A stretch of 64,000 nucleotides of DNA from Salinisphaera sp049568105 (GTDB lineage Bacteria; Pseudomonadota; Gammaproteobacteria; Nevskiales; Salinisphaeraceae): assembly GCF_049568105.1 (NCBI RefSeq), contig NZ_CP145335.1, forward strand, positions 2,666,001-2,730,000, in the 5' to 3' direction. A program made the position numbers and the translations under genes. The notes below the pieces were generated by a model, which saw only the letters and a program-made list of their open reading frames with translations, did no database searches and was not told the DNA's origin. Below are positions 45,640-54,411 of the stretch, one piece after another; position 1 is the first letter of the stretch; every line of letters begins with the position of its first letter.

Positions 45640-46556
45640 TCGCTCGGCGGGTGCGCCTCGCGCCAGTGCTTGGCGATATCTAGGCGGGTACAGATCCAGA
45701 TGTCGTCGAAGCCACGTACATAATCGAGAAAACGCGCCAGGGCCGCGGCCCGGCCGGGGCGGCCGGTGATCCGGCAGTGCAGGCCGACCGACATCATCTT
45801 CGGCGCGCTCTCGCCCTCGGCATAGAGAACGTCGAAGGCATCCTTGAGATAGTCGTAGAACTGGGCGCCAGAATTGAACCCCTGCGGTGCGACGAACCGC
45901 ATGTCGTTGGCATCCAGGGTATAGGGCACGATCAGCTGCGGTTGGCCGGCCACGTTCTCCCAGTAGGGTAAATCGTCGGCGTAGGAATCTGCGTCGTAGG
46001 CGAACCCGCCGTATTCAGCGACCAGACGACGAGTGTTCGGACTGGTGCGGCCGGTGTACCAGCCCTGTGGGCGTTGGCCGGTCAACGCTTCGAGTGTTTC
46101 GACCGAGCGCGCGATGTGCTCGCGCTCGGTGTCTTCATCGACATATTGATAGTCGATCCAGCGCCAGCCGTGCGAGGCGATCTCGAAGCCGGCCTGAATC
46201 ATCGCCTGGGCCGCCTGCGGATTACGCTCGAGGGCCATGCCCACCGCGAACACGGTGGCCGGCAGCCCTCGCTCGGTGAACAGGCGGTGCAGGCGCCAGA
46301 AACCGGCCCGACTGCCGTATTCGTACAGCCATTCCATACTCATGTGCCGTACCCCCGCACGGGCGTCGGTCCCGATCATTTCCGAAAGAAAACTTTCGGA
46401 AGCCGGGTCGCCGTGCAGGATGTTGTTCTCGCCGCCCTCTTCGTAGTTGATCACGAACTGCAGCGCGAGCCGGGCATTGCCTGGCCAGTGAGGATGCGGT
46501 GGATTGGCTCCGTAGCCGACCATGTCGCGCGGATAGTCTGAATGGAGATCTGTCAT
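45636..46556 (-). CDS. puuE: Allantoinase PuuE (polysaccharide deacetylase fold)
   Basis: A 306-residue NodB-like protein of the PuuE type, which hydrolyses allantoin to allantoate independently of the classical metal-dependent allantoinase family. Landmarks: YPRDMVGYGANPPHPHWPGN, ALQFVINYEEGGENNILHGD, ASHGWRWIDYQ and GWYTGRTSPNTRRLVAEYGG. Start MTDLHSDYPRD at 46554-46556. The TAG stop lies in the terminal CTAG of MITE copy B, so the original stop may have been lost or preserved at insertion. It follows gntR by 81 bp and is probably cotranscribed. Confidence 0.93.
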   Translation of the reverse strand: MTDLHSDYPRDMVGYGANPPHPHWPGNARLALQFVINYEEGGENNILHGDPASESFLSEMIGTDARAGVRHMSMEWLYEYGSRAGFWRLHRLFTERGLPATVFAVGMALERNPQAAQAMIQAGFEIASHGWRWIDYQYVDEDTEREHIARSVETLEALTGQRPQGWYTGRTSPNTRRLVAEYGGFAYDADSYADDLPYWENVAGQPQLIVPYTLDANDMRFVAPQGFNSGAQFYDYLKDAFDVLYAEGESAPKMMSVGLHCRITGRPGRAAALARFLDYVRGFDDIWICTRLDIAKHWREAHPPSD

Positions 46557-46637
46557 AAGCCTCGAGGCGCGAACGCGCGCGTTGCATAACGAATCGGACA
46601 CGGCCCAATACACCCGGCACCGGGGGTCGCGGCGGTC

Positions 46638-47345
46638 TTAGCTCATGGCCTGCGAGAAGATATCGCGCAAATCAACCGGCTTATCGCGGTCGCCCAAACC
46701 GAGACGTTGTTCACAGGCCATAAGATGCTCGGTCATACGGGCCTGTGCTGCCGCGGCATCGCCAGCCAGGATCGGCGCGAGCAAGGCGCTGTGCTCTCGA
46801 CACGTACAGGCCAGTCCATCACGGGTCTCATACAGGCCGATGATCAACGAGGTGCGTCCAATCAGTTCTTCAAGAAACGCGGTCATAACCTGATTACCGC
46901 CGATACGTGCCAGCGCCATATGAAAATCGCCGGAATGCCGGATTTGGCTGCGCCGCTGGTCGTCGTTGGCGCTGGCTTGCTGGTGGTCCTCATCGACGAT
47001 CTGCTGCAGATGGGTGCGATCTGTATCGGTCATACGCGCAACCGCGGCAGCAGTGGTCGCGGCCTCGATAACACGCCGGGTCTCGAAAACCTGCCTGGCT
47101 TCATCGACCGTCGGGCTGGCCACGGCGGCACCACGGTTCGGCCGCATATCGACCAGCTTGTCGCTGGCCAGACGGAACAACGCCTTGCGTACCACCGTGC
47201 GGCTAACCGCGAATATTTCACCGAGATTGTCTTCAGGCAGTTTCGTGCCCGAAGGCAGACGTTGCTCGAAAATCGCGTCGGCGATCCATCGATAGATGGT
47301 TTCGTCGGTATGGCGTCTGGGCGCGCTGGATTCGGTCTGCATCAT
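46638..47345 (-). CDS. FadR-type GntR regulator 1
   Basis: About 235 residues. The winged helix-turn-helix is ETIYRWIADAIFEQRLPSGT followed by KLPEDNLGEIFAVSRTVVRK and the wing RPNRGAAVASP; a C-terminal all-helical FCD ligand domain follows, with the likely metal-binding Asp/His in SGDFHMALARIGGN and later His residues. The start is uncertain: ATGs at 47345, 47342 and 47399 are in frame and none has a strong Shine-Dalgarno. It is upstream of and collinear with puuE, and an operator copy lies about 120 bp upstream. Likely the local repressor or activator of the ureide genes. Confidence 0.88.
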   Translation of the reverse strand: MMQTESSAPRRHTDETIYRWIADAIFEQRLPSGTKLPEDNLGEIFAVSRTVVRKALFRLASDKLVDMRPNRGAAVASPTVDEARQVFETRRVIEAATTAAAVARMTDTDRTHLQQIVDEDHQQASANDDQRRSQIRHSGDFHMALARIGGNQVMTAFLEELIGRTSLIIGLYETRDGLACTCREHSALLAPILAGDAAAAQARMTEHLMACEQRLGLGDRDKPVDLRDIFSQAMS

Positions 47346-47463
47346 GTCGAGGCCACCGAGCGGCGGCCGTTCCCCGTAGTCGATAGATTGATTTTGCATC
47401 GCCAGCGCCAAAGCTGCCAATACCGTAGCCAGCCTGCTTTGTATTTTTCGATAATTCTATTTT

Positions 47464-47476
47464 GTATCCAAAATAC
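47464..47476. promoter_or_regulatory. Operator copy upstream of gntR1-puuE
   Basis: GTATCCAAA (8 of 9 to the motif) extended to GTATCCAAAATAC, preceded by TTTT. A weak partner (5 of 9) lies 26 bp to the left. Suggests autoregulation. Confidence 0.6.
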
Positions 47477-47755
47477 CTGAGCGATAGCGGGCCTCCTACG
47501 CCATTGTAGCCCCCGCTCCTCCGGATCGCACCCCGTCCCGCCCTTAGCCGGCTATCCCCGGGTCGAGTACCGCCCGGTCGTCATGACCCAATTTGTGGCA
47601 CAGGCGGCCGCCAGCCGAGCTGGCCCCGATTAAGCATTGAATTTCAACGAGACAGAACGATCCCCGGTGCACCATACAGGCAAATGCGCAAGTACTTGCC
47701 TACAGACGGTTTCGGTTGAGCCAATAGCCCGCGACAAGGCAAGGCCGATCGCATC

Positions 47756-47771
47756 GTATCCATATTGGATC
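47756..47771. promoter_or_regulatory. Palindromic operator upstream of the TonB receptor gene
   Basis: GTATCCATATTGGATC: the two half motifs lie back to back instead of 17 bp apart, 88 bp before the receptor start. Confidence 0.6.
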
Positions 47772-47858
47772 ACTTATTGCATCAGCATCGCAGCCTGGGG
47801 TGTTGGGGAGACCCCCGGGGTCGTACTGGTCTATCAGATACCGAATAGGGGAACCCGA

Positions 47859-50267
47859 ATGCTGCCATCCTTGCGTGAACCACAGCGGGCCAAAGACGCC
47901 CGGCCACCTATGACGTACCCAAACGGGCCGCGATCGACGGCACGCTCGGCATGGGCGACCACGGCAGTCACCATGGGCGCGCTGTTGTCCTCCCAGACCG
48001 CTTTCGCACAGGACGACGCGGCACGCGAAGCCTCCGAGCGTTCCCAGGAGGCGTCGGGCTATGCCGCTCCGGCCCCCGCTGCCGAGGCCGAAGGCGCTGC
48101 GGCAGCTCCTGCAGCCCCGGCCGCACCTGCGGCCGCAGCGCCGGCCACCGGTAGCGGTGCCACGGCCACGACCCAGCTCAGCGAAGTCACGGTGACCTCC
48201 GATCGTAGCCCCGAGAACGTACAGGACGTCGCGGCTTCGGCAACCGTCATTCCGCACGAAAAGATCGAGGCCTTGAACACCAGTGGCCAGGATATTCGCT
48301 CCCTATCGGGCAATACCCCCAGTCTGTATGTGGAATCGTCCAACGGGCGTACCCTGCCGCGGTTTTATATCCGCGGCTACGGCAATACCGACTTCTCGAT
48401 TTTCGCTTCACAGCCGGTCGGCCTGGTCTACGACGGCATCCAGCAGTCGAACCCGACGCTGAAAAGTTTTCCCATGTTCGACCTGGCCAACGTGGAAGTC
48501 ATGCGTGGCCCACAAGGCGCCCTCTATGGCCGAAATACCCCGGCCGGCGTAGTGAAACTCGAGTCGGTCAAGCCATCGTTGGACGACGAATCCGGTTATT
48601 TCCAGACCTCCTGGGGCCGCTACAACACGATCAACGTGGAAACGGCCTATAACAAGCCGCTGACCGATAGCCTGGCGGTCCGGGTGTCGTTGCTCGAAGA
48701 GCATCGCGACGATTGGATCGACAATACCTATACGGGTCAGGACGATGCGCTCGGCAGCTACGATGATCGTGCCTACCGGGTCCAGTTTCTGTACAAGCCG
48801 GACAGCGCCTTCCGCGCGCTGTTGAACGCCCATGGCCGGATCCTCGACGGCACGGCGCGCGTTTTTCATGCCAATGCCTACGAGCAAGGGCGCTCGGGCC
48901 TGGCGCCAGGGATCGAAGCCGACAAAACCGCCACCGACGGCCGCAACGACCAGGACCTGTCGACCTTTGGATCGAGCCTCGATCTAAGCTATAAGGACGG
49001 CGACCTGACCTACCACTCGGTCACCGGCTACGAGTCGGTCATCAACTATTTCAGCCGCGGCGATATCGATGGCGGCAACCCGACCAATACCCCGTTCTCG
49101 GTCGAGACCGGCAGCAAGATCAACAACCTGGACCAGATCAGCCAGGAATTCCGGGTCGAATCCGACTACGACGGGCGACTCAACTGGCAGGCCGGGCTCT
49201 ACTATTTCTATGAGGATGTCACCGGCACCAACTACGATTACGATACGCTTGCCGGCGGCGAGCAGACCGATGCCCTGACCAGCGAACAAACCACCCAGTC
49301 GGGCGCGGCTTTCGGCGGTATTACCTATGACCTGACCGACAAGCTCACCTTCTCGGGCGGCGTGCGCTATACCTACAACGACAAAAAATTCGATGTCCGG
49401 CGGATCGAAAATCTCGACATCCTCGGCCCGCGCCACGAGGACACCGATGCCGACAAAGTGAGCTGGGACGTCAGCTTGAAGTATCAATGGACCGACCAGT
49501 TCATGACCTATGGTCGCGTGGCCACCGGCTTCCGGGCACCGAGCTTCGCTGCCCCGGATGCCTCGCTGCCGATCACGGTGGCAGACTCTGAGGACATCAT
49601 CTCCTACGAGCTCGGCTTCAAATCCGAGTACTGGGATCATCGGATTCGGACCAATGCCGATATCTATTACTACAATGTCGACGGCCAGCAACTCACGGCC
49701 AATGGCGGGCAGCGCAACATCACCACATTGTTGAACGCAGACAAGACCACCGGCTACGGGGCCGAGGTCGATATCGACGCCTATCTCACCTCGCGGCTCA
49801 TGGTTACCCTCAACGGCAGCTACAACCACACCGAGCTCAAGGACAACAGTCTCTATTCCGCCGGCTGTGGTGCCGCCTGTACGGTCACCGACCCAATGGC
49901 CTCGAACGGCCTGTATTCGCTGAATGGCAATCCGCTACCGCGGGCGCCCGAGTTCATCGGCACCATCAGTGCCCGCTACGACTGGCCCCTGTCGAACGGC
50001 CGCGGTATCTATCTCTATACCGACTGGTCGTATCGCGACGAGTTCAATATCTTCCTCTACGACGCCCGGGAGTTCCGTGCCGAGTCGCTGATCCAAGGCG
50101 GTGCCCGCCTCGGCTATACCTGGGATAACGAAAAGTACGAAGTCGCCGTGTTCTGTCGTAACTGCACCGACGAAATCGAAGGCAATGGCGCGATCGACTT
50201 CAACAATCTGACCGGCTTCGTCAACGATCCCCGAATTTGGGGCGCCCAGTTCCGGATGCGTTTCTAG
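47859..50267 (+). CDS. TonB-dependent outer membrane receptor
   Basis: An 802-residue TonB-dependent receptor. A signal peptide (ARSAWATTAVTMGALL...AFA) is followed by an unusual Ala/Pro/Glu-rich stretch (about residues 60-105), a TonB box-like SEVTVTSDR, the plug domain (ATVIPHEKIEALNTSGQDIR, NVEVMRGPQGALYGRNTPAG) and a 22-strand barrel ending in the aromatic RMRF. It takes up a large or scarce ligand using TonB energy. Its position between purine genes and the operator motif upstream suggest a purine or ureide ligand, which would be unusual. Start ATG 47859 has an AGGGGA Shine-Dalgarno. Confidence 0.93.
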   Translation: MLPSLREPQRAKDARPPMTYPNGPRSTARSAWATTAVTMGALLSSQTAFAQDDAAREASERSQEASGYAAPAPAAEAEGAAAAPAAPAAPAAAAPATGSGATATTQLSEVTVTSDRSPENVQDVAASATVIPHEKIEALNTSGQDIRSLSGNTPSLYVESSNGRTLPRFYIRGYGNTDFSIFASQPVGLVYDGIQQSNPTLKSFPMFDLANVEVMRGPQGALYGRNTPAGVVKLESVKPSLDDESGYFQTSWGRYNTINVETAYNKPLTDSLAVRVSLLEEHRDDWIDNTYTGQDDALGSYDDRAYRVQFLYKPDSAFRALLNAHGRILDGTARVFHANAYEQGRSGLAPGIEADKTATDGRNDQDLSTFGSSLDLSYKDGDLTYHSVTGYESVINYFSRGDIDGGNPTNTPFSVETGSKINNLDQISQEFRVESDYDGRLNWQAGLYYFYEDVTGTNYDYDTLAGGEQTDALTSEQTTQSGAAFGGITYDLTDKLTFSGGVRYTYNDKKFDVRRIENLDILGPRHEDTDADKVSWDVSLKYQWTDQFMTYGRVATGFRAPSFAAPDASLPITVADSEDIISYELGFKSEYWDHRIRTNADIYYYNVDGQQLTANGGQRNITTLLNADKTTGYGAEVDIDAYLTSRLMVTLNGSYNHTELKDNSLYSAGCGAACTVTDPMASNGLYSLNGNPLPRAPEFIGTISARYDWPLSNGRGIYLYTDWSYRDEFNIFLYDAREFRAESLIQGGARLGYTWDNEKYEVAVFCRNCTDEIEGNGAIDFNNLTGFVNDPRIWGAQFRMRF

Positions 50268-50284
50268 AACCCCCTCGGCGGTCT

Positions 50285-50310
50285 GGGCAGGCCAATGGCA
50301 AGGCCTGCCC
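50285..50310 (+). terminator. Hairpin after the TonB receptor gene
   Basis: GGGCAGGCC / GGCCTGCCC, a 9-bp GC stem with an 8-base loop, 18 bp after the stop. No U run follows, so termination is only likely. Confidence 0.5.
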
Positions 50311-51108
50311 ACGATTAGCCAGCCGAGAGCCAACGCCTCCAGTACGCGGGCTGGTTCCAGAATCTGCTGAGGTTGTGTACCCGCGCCGCGTTGGCGTTCG
50401 GCCCGCGTCCTGCACGAGTCGAGTTGCCGATTGCGCCAAGGCCACGGAACCGACACTCGCAACCCCGTCGGACATCCAAGGCTCATTCTGTACGAGCCAA
50501 CTGAGCACCGGGCCGAACGCCTTTGCACCGCCATCCAGCGCGGTATGGCCGCGCGTAGCACGACCGCAACACGTTCGCTAAGTCTGTATTGGCCGCTCGC
50601 GTGATTTACCCCAAAGCGCTTGGCGCGGGTAACGTCCAGCAACCGACTGAGGCCCTAGAACCTAGACATTCACCGGCGCTAGGCCAACAGTTTCTACTGT
50701 CATGGCCGAAGCCCGCCTCCGCGTCTTCCCCCGCCCGACCGCGGCGAGTTCACGAGCCCCTGTCGCGACCGCGGCACCTCTATAGCGTTGACAAGAACGA
50801 ACGCCGATCATCGCGCTCCCCCCAATTCCAAGCCGAGCAGCCCAGCGGTCTTTGAGTGAGCGCTTGCGGCCTTCTATGCGCTTATTCGCGGCTTATCCTA
50901 CGCCCCCGATTCTTTTGAGGGATCCATCTACAACCGTGAGGCGATTCATGCGCAAACGCATCTGATTCATTCCGGCATTATTTTTGTATCCAATCAGGCC
51001 AGCTATCAATCGACAATCGCATCCGATCCAGTTATTGGACGCCAACGGCCTGTCCGATCCCGAACGTGCGGCCGTCAATCCACATTCAACACCCAAGGAG
51101 TCACTATT
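50311..51108. other. 0.8 kb gap between the receptor and porin genes
   Basis: No supportable gene; GC-rich with Pro/Arg-rich artefact frames. The right end is AT-rich and carries the operator site at 50960-50994, so the porin promoter should be there. Confidence 0.45.
50960..50994. promoter_or_regulatory. Operator upstream of the OprD-like porin gene
   Basis: A perfect GTATCCAAT at 50986-50994, with a degenerate partner ATCTGATTC (6 of 9) 17 bp to its left, the same geometry as the perfect pairs. It lies about 115 bp before the start codon. Confidence 0.65.
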
Positions 51109-52470
51109 TTGGGTATGAGAGGCAGCAGTGCTTCACGTCAGTGCACGACACCACAGTCCGGTCCCGGGCCATGGCGACAGCTATTGATGGCGTCGTTACT
51201 GGCATCAGTGCCCCTCGCGGGGATCGCCAGCCAGACGGATCAGACCCATGACGCGCCCGATTCGAGCACCTCGCACGAGGGCGTCGAAGGCATCCTGCAC
51301 ATAATCCGGGGCGGTGAATTCCATGGCGGCATGCGTCTGCTCTATTACGAAACCCAGAACGCCTATTTCACGCCGGAAGAAGATCAGAGCACGGCCACCT
51401 TGGGTGGCCAGCTCGGTTTTGCATCGGCGTCTTTCCATGGGCTGTCGTTCCGGATTTCCGGTTACGGCCAGCACGGGATCGATCATTCCGATAATCCTGC
51501 CGAAGTCGAACCCTCGCTCGCGCCCAATATCGCCGTACTCGGCCAGGCTTATCTACAGTGGCAGGGCAATGGCGTGCGGCTGCGTGCCGGCAATCAAATG
51601 CTGAACCAGGTGCCGTTTGCCTCGGGCTACGATTTTCGGATCATCCCGGAAATCTATCGTGGCGTGTCCGCTCGCATCGGCAACGATAAGCACTATCTGC
51701 GTGTACTGCGCATGTTCCGCTATAAATCGCGGGTGAACGACGAATACGACAAGACCACCAACTACAACACCGATTTCGTGGACTATCCACCGAATACGAC
51801 GCGCGAAACCGGCGGCTTCTGGGCTATAGGCGGCGGCGGCCGAGCCGACGCGGGGCCCACCGCACTATCTGGCCGAGCCTGGTTCTTCAATTACCGCGAC
51901 TACGCGAATATGGTCTATGCCGATGGCGAAATCGCTCGCTCGGCAGGCTCGATCCAACCTTTCGTCGGTGCCCAGGTGATCCGCGAAACCGAGACCGGAG
52001 CCGCCGTACTCGGCCATATCGACCATCAAACCTATGGCCTGCAGACCGGCATTCGTCATCATTCCCTGACCGCGTCGCTATCCTACGACTATATCCCGCA
52101 CGACGACGACAGCGTGCTCAATGGCGCACTGGTCACGCCCTATGCCCATAACGTGGCTTCCGGACCCTATTTCGCGCAGCCGCTGCTCAACAGCACCCAG
52201 GACCTGGGATCGGGCAACGCCTATGCAATCGATATCAAAGGCGCCCCGGCCCGACACGCGTTCCTCGGCGCCCGCTATTCCTATATGGACCTACGCCCAA
52301 GCGAAGGCGCCGATTCGATCGGCCAGTCCGAATATCTGATCTTTGCCAGCTATAAATTCGACGGCGCACTGGACGGCTTGAGCCTGCGCGATGCCGTGGC
52401 CTATCAGACCCGCGACAGCTCGTCGGTCGATTTCTGGGAAAACCGTCTGACGCTCGGGTATTCGTTCTAG
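51109..52470 (+). CDS. OprD-family outer membrane porin
   Basis: A 453-residue barrel protein. A signal-type segment (RQLLMASLLASVPLAGIASQ) is followed by about 18 alternating beta strands, for example GGMRLLYYETQNAYFTPEED, LGQAYLQWQGNGVRLRAGNQ and FLGARYSYMDLRPSEG, ending in the aromatic TLGYSF. The pattern fits OprD-type substrate-specific channels. The TTG at 51109 is favoured over the ATG at 51115 because AAGGAG lies 8 bases before it. The TAG stop is part of the terminal CTAG of MITE copy C. The operator site upstream places it in the purine regulon. Confidence 0.85.
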   Translation: MGMRGSSASRQCTTPQSGPGPWRQLLMASLLASVPLAGIASQTDQTHDAPDSSTSHEGVEGILHIIRGGEFHGGMRLLYYETQNAYFTPEEDQSTATLGGQLGFASASFHGLSFRISGYGQHGIDHSDNPAEVEPSLAPNIAVLGQAYLQWQGNGVRLRAGNQMLNQVPFASGYDFRIIPEIYRGVSARIGNDKHYLRVLRMFRYKSRVNDEYDKTTNYNTDFVDYPPNTTRETGGFWAIGGGGRADAGPTALSGRAWFFNYRDYANMVYADGEIARSAGSIQPFVGAQVIRETETGAAVLGHIDHQTYGLQTGIRHHSLTASLSYDYIPHDDDSVLNGALVTPYAHNVASGPYFAQPLLNSTQDLGSGNAYAIDIKGAPARHAFLGARYSYMDLRPSEGADSIGQSEYLIFASYKFDGALDGLSLRDAVAYQTRDSSSVDFWENRLTLGYSF

Positions 52471-52699
52471 GGCGCGTCGTCACGAGATACGCCGCCGCAT
52501 TCGCGGCCCTGTGGTGGCAAACCAAGACATCGTAAGCGAACGATAACGCCGGATGGCCGCCTCAGGGCCGCCGACCCTGCGGGTGATGCCCGCCGATCGC
52601 ACCATGCGGCGTTGCAGGCCTTGAACGTGGGCCGCTACGCTCAGCGGCCTGCGCCTTGCCTGCCACCATGGGCGGGCGTCATGCGACGGCGCGCCCTAG
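52467..52699. mobile_element. MITE-like repeat, copy C (best preserved)
   Basis: 233 bp with terminal inverted repeats: left CTAGGGCGCGTCGTCACGAG, right end complement CTAGGGCGCGCCGTCGCATG, 17 of the first 21 bases matching. Inner blocks shared with copies A and B: GAGATACGCCG, GAACGATAACGCC (52538-52550), GCGCCTTGCC. No protein is encoded. The left CTAG supplies the TAG stop of the porin gene. Confidence 0.8.
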
Positions 52700-53426
52700 A
52701 GCGTATTGATGTGTCGTGCGAATCCGCGCCAGGCGCTGCTATGCCGCAACGCAGGGCGTTGCCGCACCACGCGAGACGCTATAAGCCAGGATTGTCGGCA
52801 TGTTGTTAATCGTTGGGCATTGGTCCGGCCGGATCGGCCTGCCCATCGTGCTCTGCAACGTTCCGCGCCTCGGCGTGGCCGGCCACGCCGCAGCAACTTA
52901 TGCCTTGCAGGACACAATGGCCGACTCCTAGACGGCAATCGCACGAAACCTCAACACGCCCGAGACGCTATCGACTTCACGATAGCGCCCTGGCCTGATT
53001 CGTCATTCGTCGCGATCACAAGAGCACGGCCTCCTGGGGCGAGCGGCCATCAGGAGGATCCGCAGGCCGCTTACCGGGCTGACGTTTCATACAAAGACAC
53101 CGCCCATCCATGCATGGGCATCCCTGTCGCCCGAGCCGAACCAGCAGTGACGAGCCAAACCTTGGCCGGCAAGGCCATCATCTTGAGCCGGTGCAAGTGT
53201 CCGTCAATCCGCACCACGCGTTGTACACTGCGGCCCCAAGGCTTCGTGTGCGCATCTCGCCATTCGGTGCCCACCCGCCCCTACACCAGCTTGAGATACA
53301 AAAACGTCCGGGCTGGACGAAGGCGCCCTCTCTGAATACACGACTCTGGCCCTGCGGCTTGGCGCTTCGACAAGACGCAGCGCCGACCGCGGATAGACTT
53401 AATTCCATGACACGACGGGCGGCAGC
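52700..53426. repeat. Gene-free gap with 250-bp repeat shared with 60.7-61.0 kb
   Basis: No supportable gene. Bases 52718-52967 resemble 60747-60996 over the same 250-bp length, with blocks GCGAATCCGCGCCA, CCACGCGAG, CGCAGCAACT, TTGCAGG and AACACGCCCG in the same order. The last 450 bp before xdhC show nothing recognisable. Confidence 0.6.
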
Positions 53427-54386
53427 CTATTCGTCGGCCAGCAATTCGGCCATCACGCTGACCGCGATTTCAGCGGGAGTATCGCTTTTCATCGGCAACC
53501 CGATCGGTGCCTGTATCGCCGCGCGTTGCGGCTCGGAAACACCGGCGTCGCACAGGCCGCGCTGGATAGCACGGATCTTCGCGCTAGCGCCCATCACGCC
53601 CAGACTCCGACAGCCTTGGCCGGCAAGAGCCGCCAATGCGATAACGTCTTCAGTCATGGCGCGCGTCATGACACGTACCTGTGTCATTTCGGCATGGGGA
53701 AGACGCGTCGCCAGTTGGCTGAAATCGTCTAGGCAGACAGCGTCGATCCCTGCCGGCCACTCGCCGTCCAGGCAGGCCGGGCGCGTATCGAACAGCGTCA
53801 CCGCATAGCCGATATCCGCGGCCAGCTTTGCCAGTGCCTGCCCGCAATGCCCAGCGCCCACGATTGCCAGCCGTCGTGGGTTGAGGTTGTGCTCGATATA
53901 CGACCACTCAGGCCCGTCGGCGAAGACGATCCGCTCAGCCGAAGGCGGCGTGCGCTCTACGATCGCTAGACCGCGCGGGTCGATCGACAGCGCAAGCGCC
54001 GCATCGTCCGGCCGTTCGAGCGCCTGGACGAAGCGCTGGATCGCTGGATCGTCGCGCCCCGGCTCGAGAATCGTCGAGACATGGGTCTGTTCACCGGCAC
54101 AGATCAGCCCCGAAGCCTCGTCGCCGGCACCGGCGCGATGCACCTGGCGTCGGCGTTCAGGCGGCATGGCGCCGCCGGCCAGGGCTTCGCGGGCGTGCTC
54201 GATCAGGCGCAGTTCCATGATGCCGCCCCCGATCGTGCCATGGCTGGCGCCACTGTTATCTACCCATAGGCGGGCACCGGTGGTCCCGGGCGAACCCCGG
54301 GTATGAGCAGCGACCAGGCTCACGAAAACCCGCTGCCCGGCCGCGAGCCGTTCCGATACGTCTCGCCAGAATTCAGAAATCGTCAT
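53427..54386 (-). CDS. xdhC: Xanthine dehydrogenase accessory protein XdhC
   Basis: A 319-residue chaperone that binds sulfurated molybdenum cofactor and inserts it into XdhB. The N-terminal CoxI domain reads RVFVSLVAAHTRGSPGTTGA with GTIGGGIMELRLIEHARE, and a Rossmann-like C-terminal domain starts RRLAIVGAGHCGQALAKLAA. Start MTISEFWRDVSER at 54384-54386, 25 bp after xdhB. It is the last gene of xdhABC. Confidence 0.95.
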   Translation of the reverse strand: MTISEFWRDVSERLAAGQRVFVSLVAAHTRGSPGTTGARLWVDNSGASHGTIGGGIMELRLIEHAREALAGGAMPPERRRQVHRAGAGDEASGLICAGEQTHVSTILEPGRDDPAIQRFVQALERPDDAALALSIDPRGLAIVERTPPSAERIVFADGPEWSYIEHNLNPRRLAIVGAGHCGQALAKLAADIGYAVTLFDTRPACLDGEWPAGIDAVCLDDFSQLATRLPHAEMTQVRVMTRAMTEDVIALAALAGQGCRSLGVMGASAKIRAIQRGLCDAGVSEPQRAAIQAPIGLPMKSDTPAEIAVSVMAELLADE

Positions 54387-54411
54387 ATCGCTGCAGTACT
54401 CATCTAGCGCG

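Larger units (their letters stand above)
47346..47858. promoter_or_regulatory. Divergent control region of gntR1-puuE and the TonB receptor
   Basis: A 513-bp gap without a gene on either strand. It holds the operator-like sites at 47464-47476 (near gntR1) and 47756-47771 (near the receptor gene). An AT-rich block around 47440-47476 is the likely gntR1 promoter. Confidence 0.6.
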
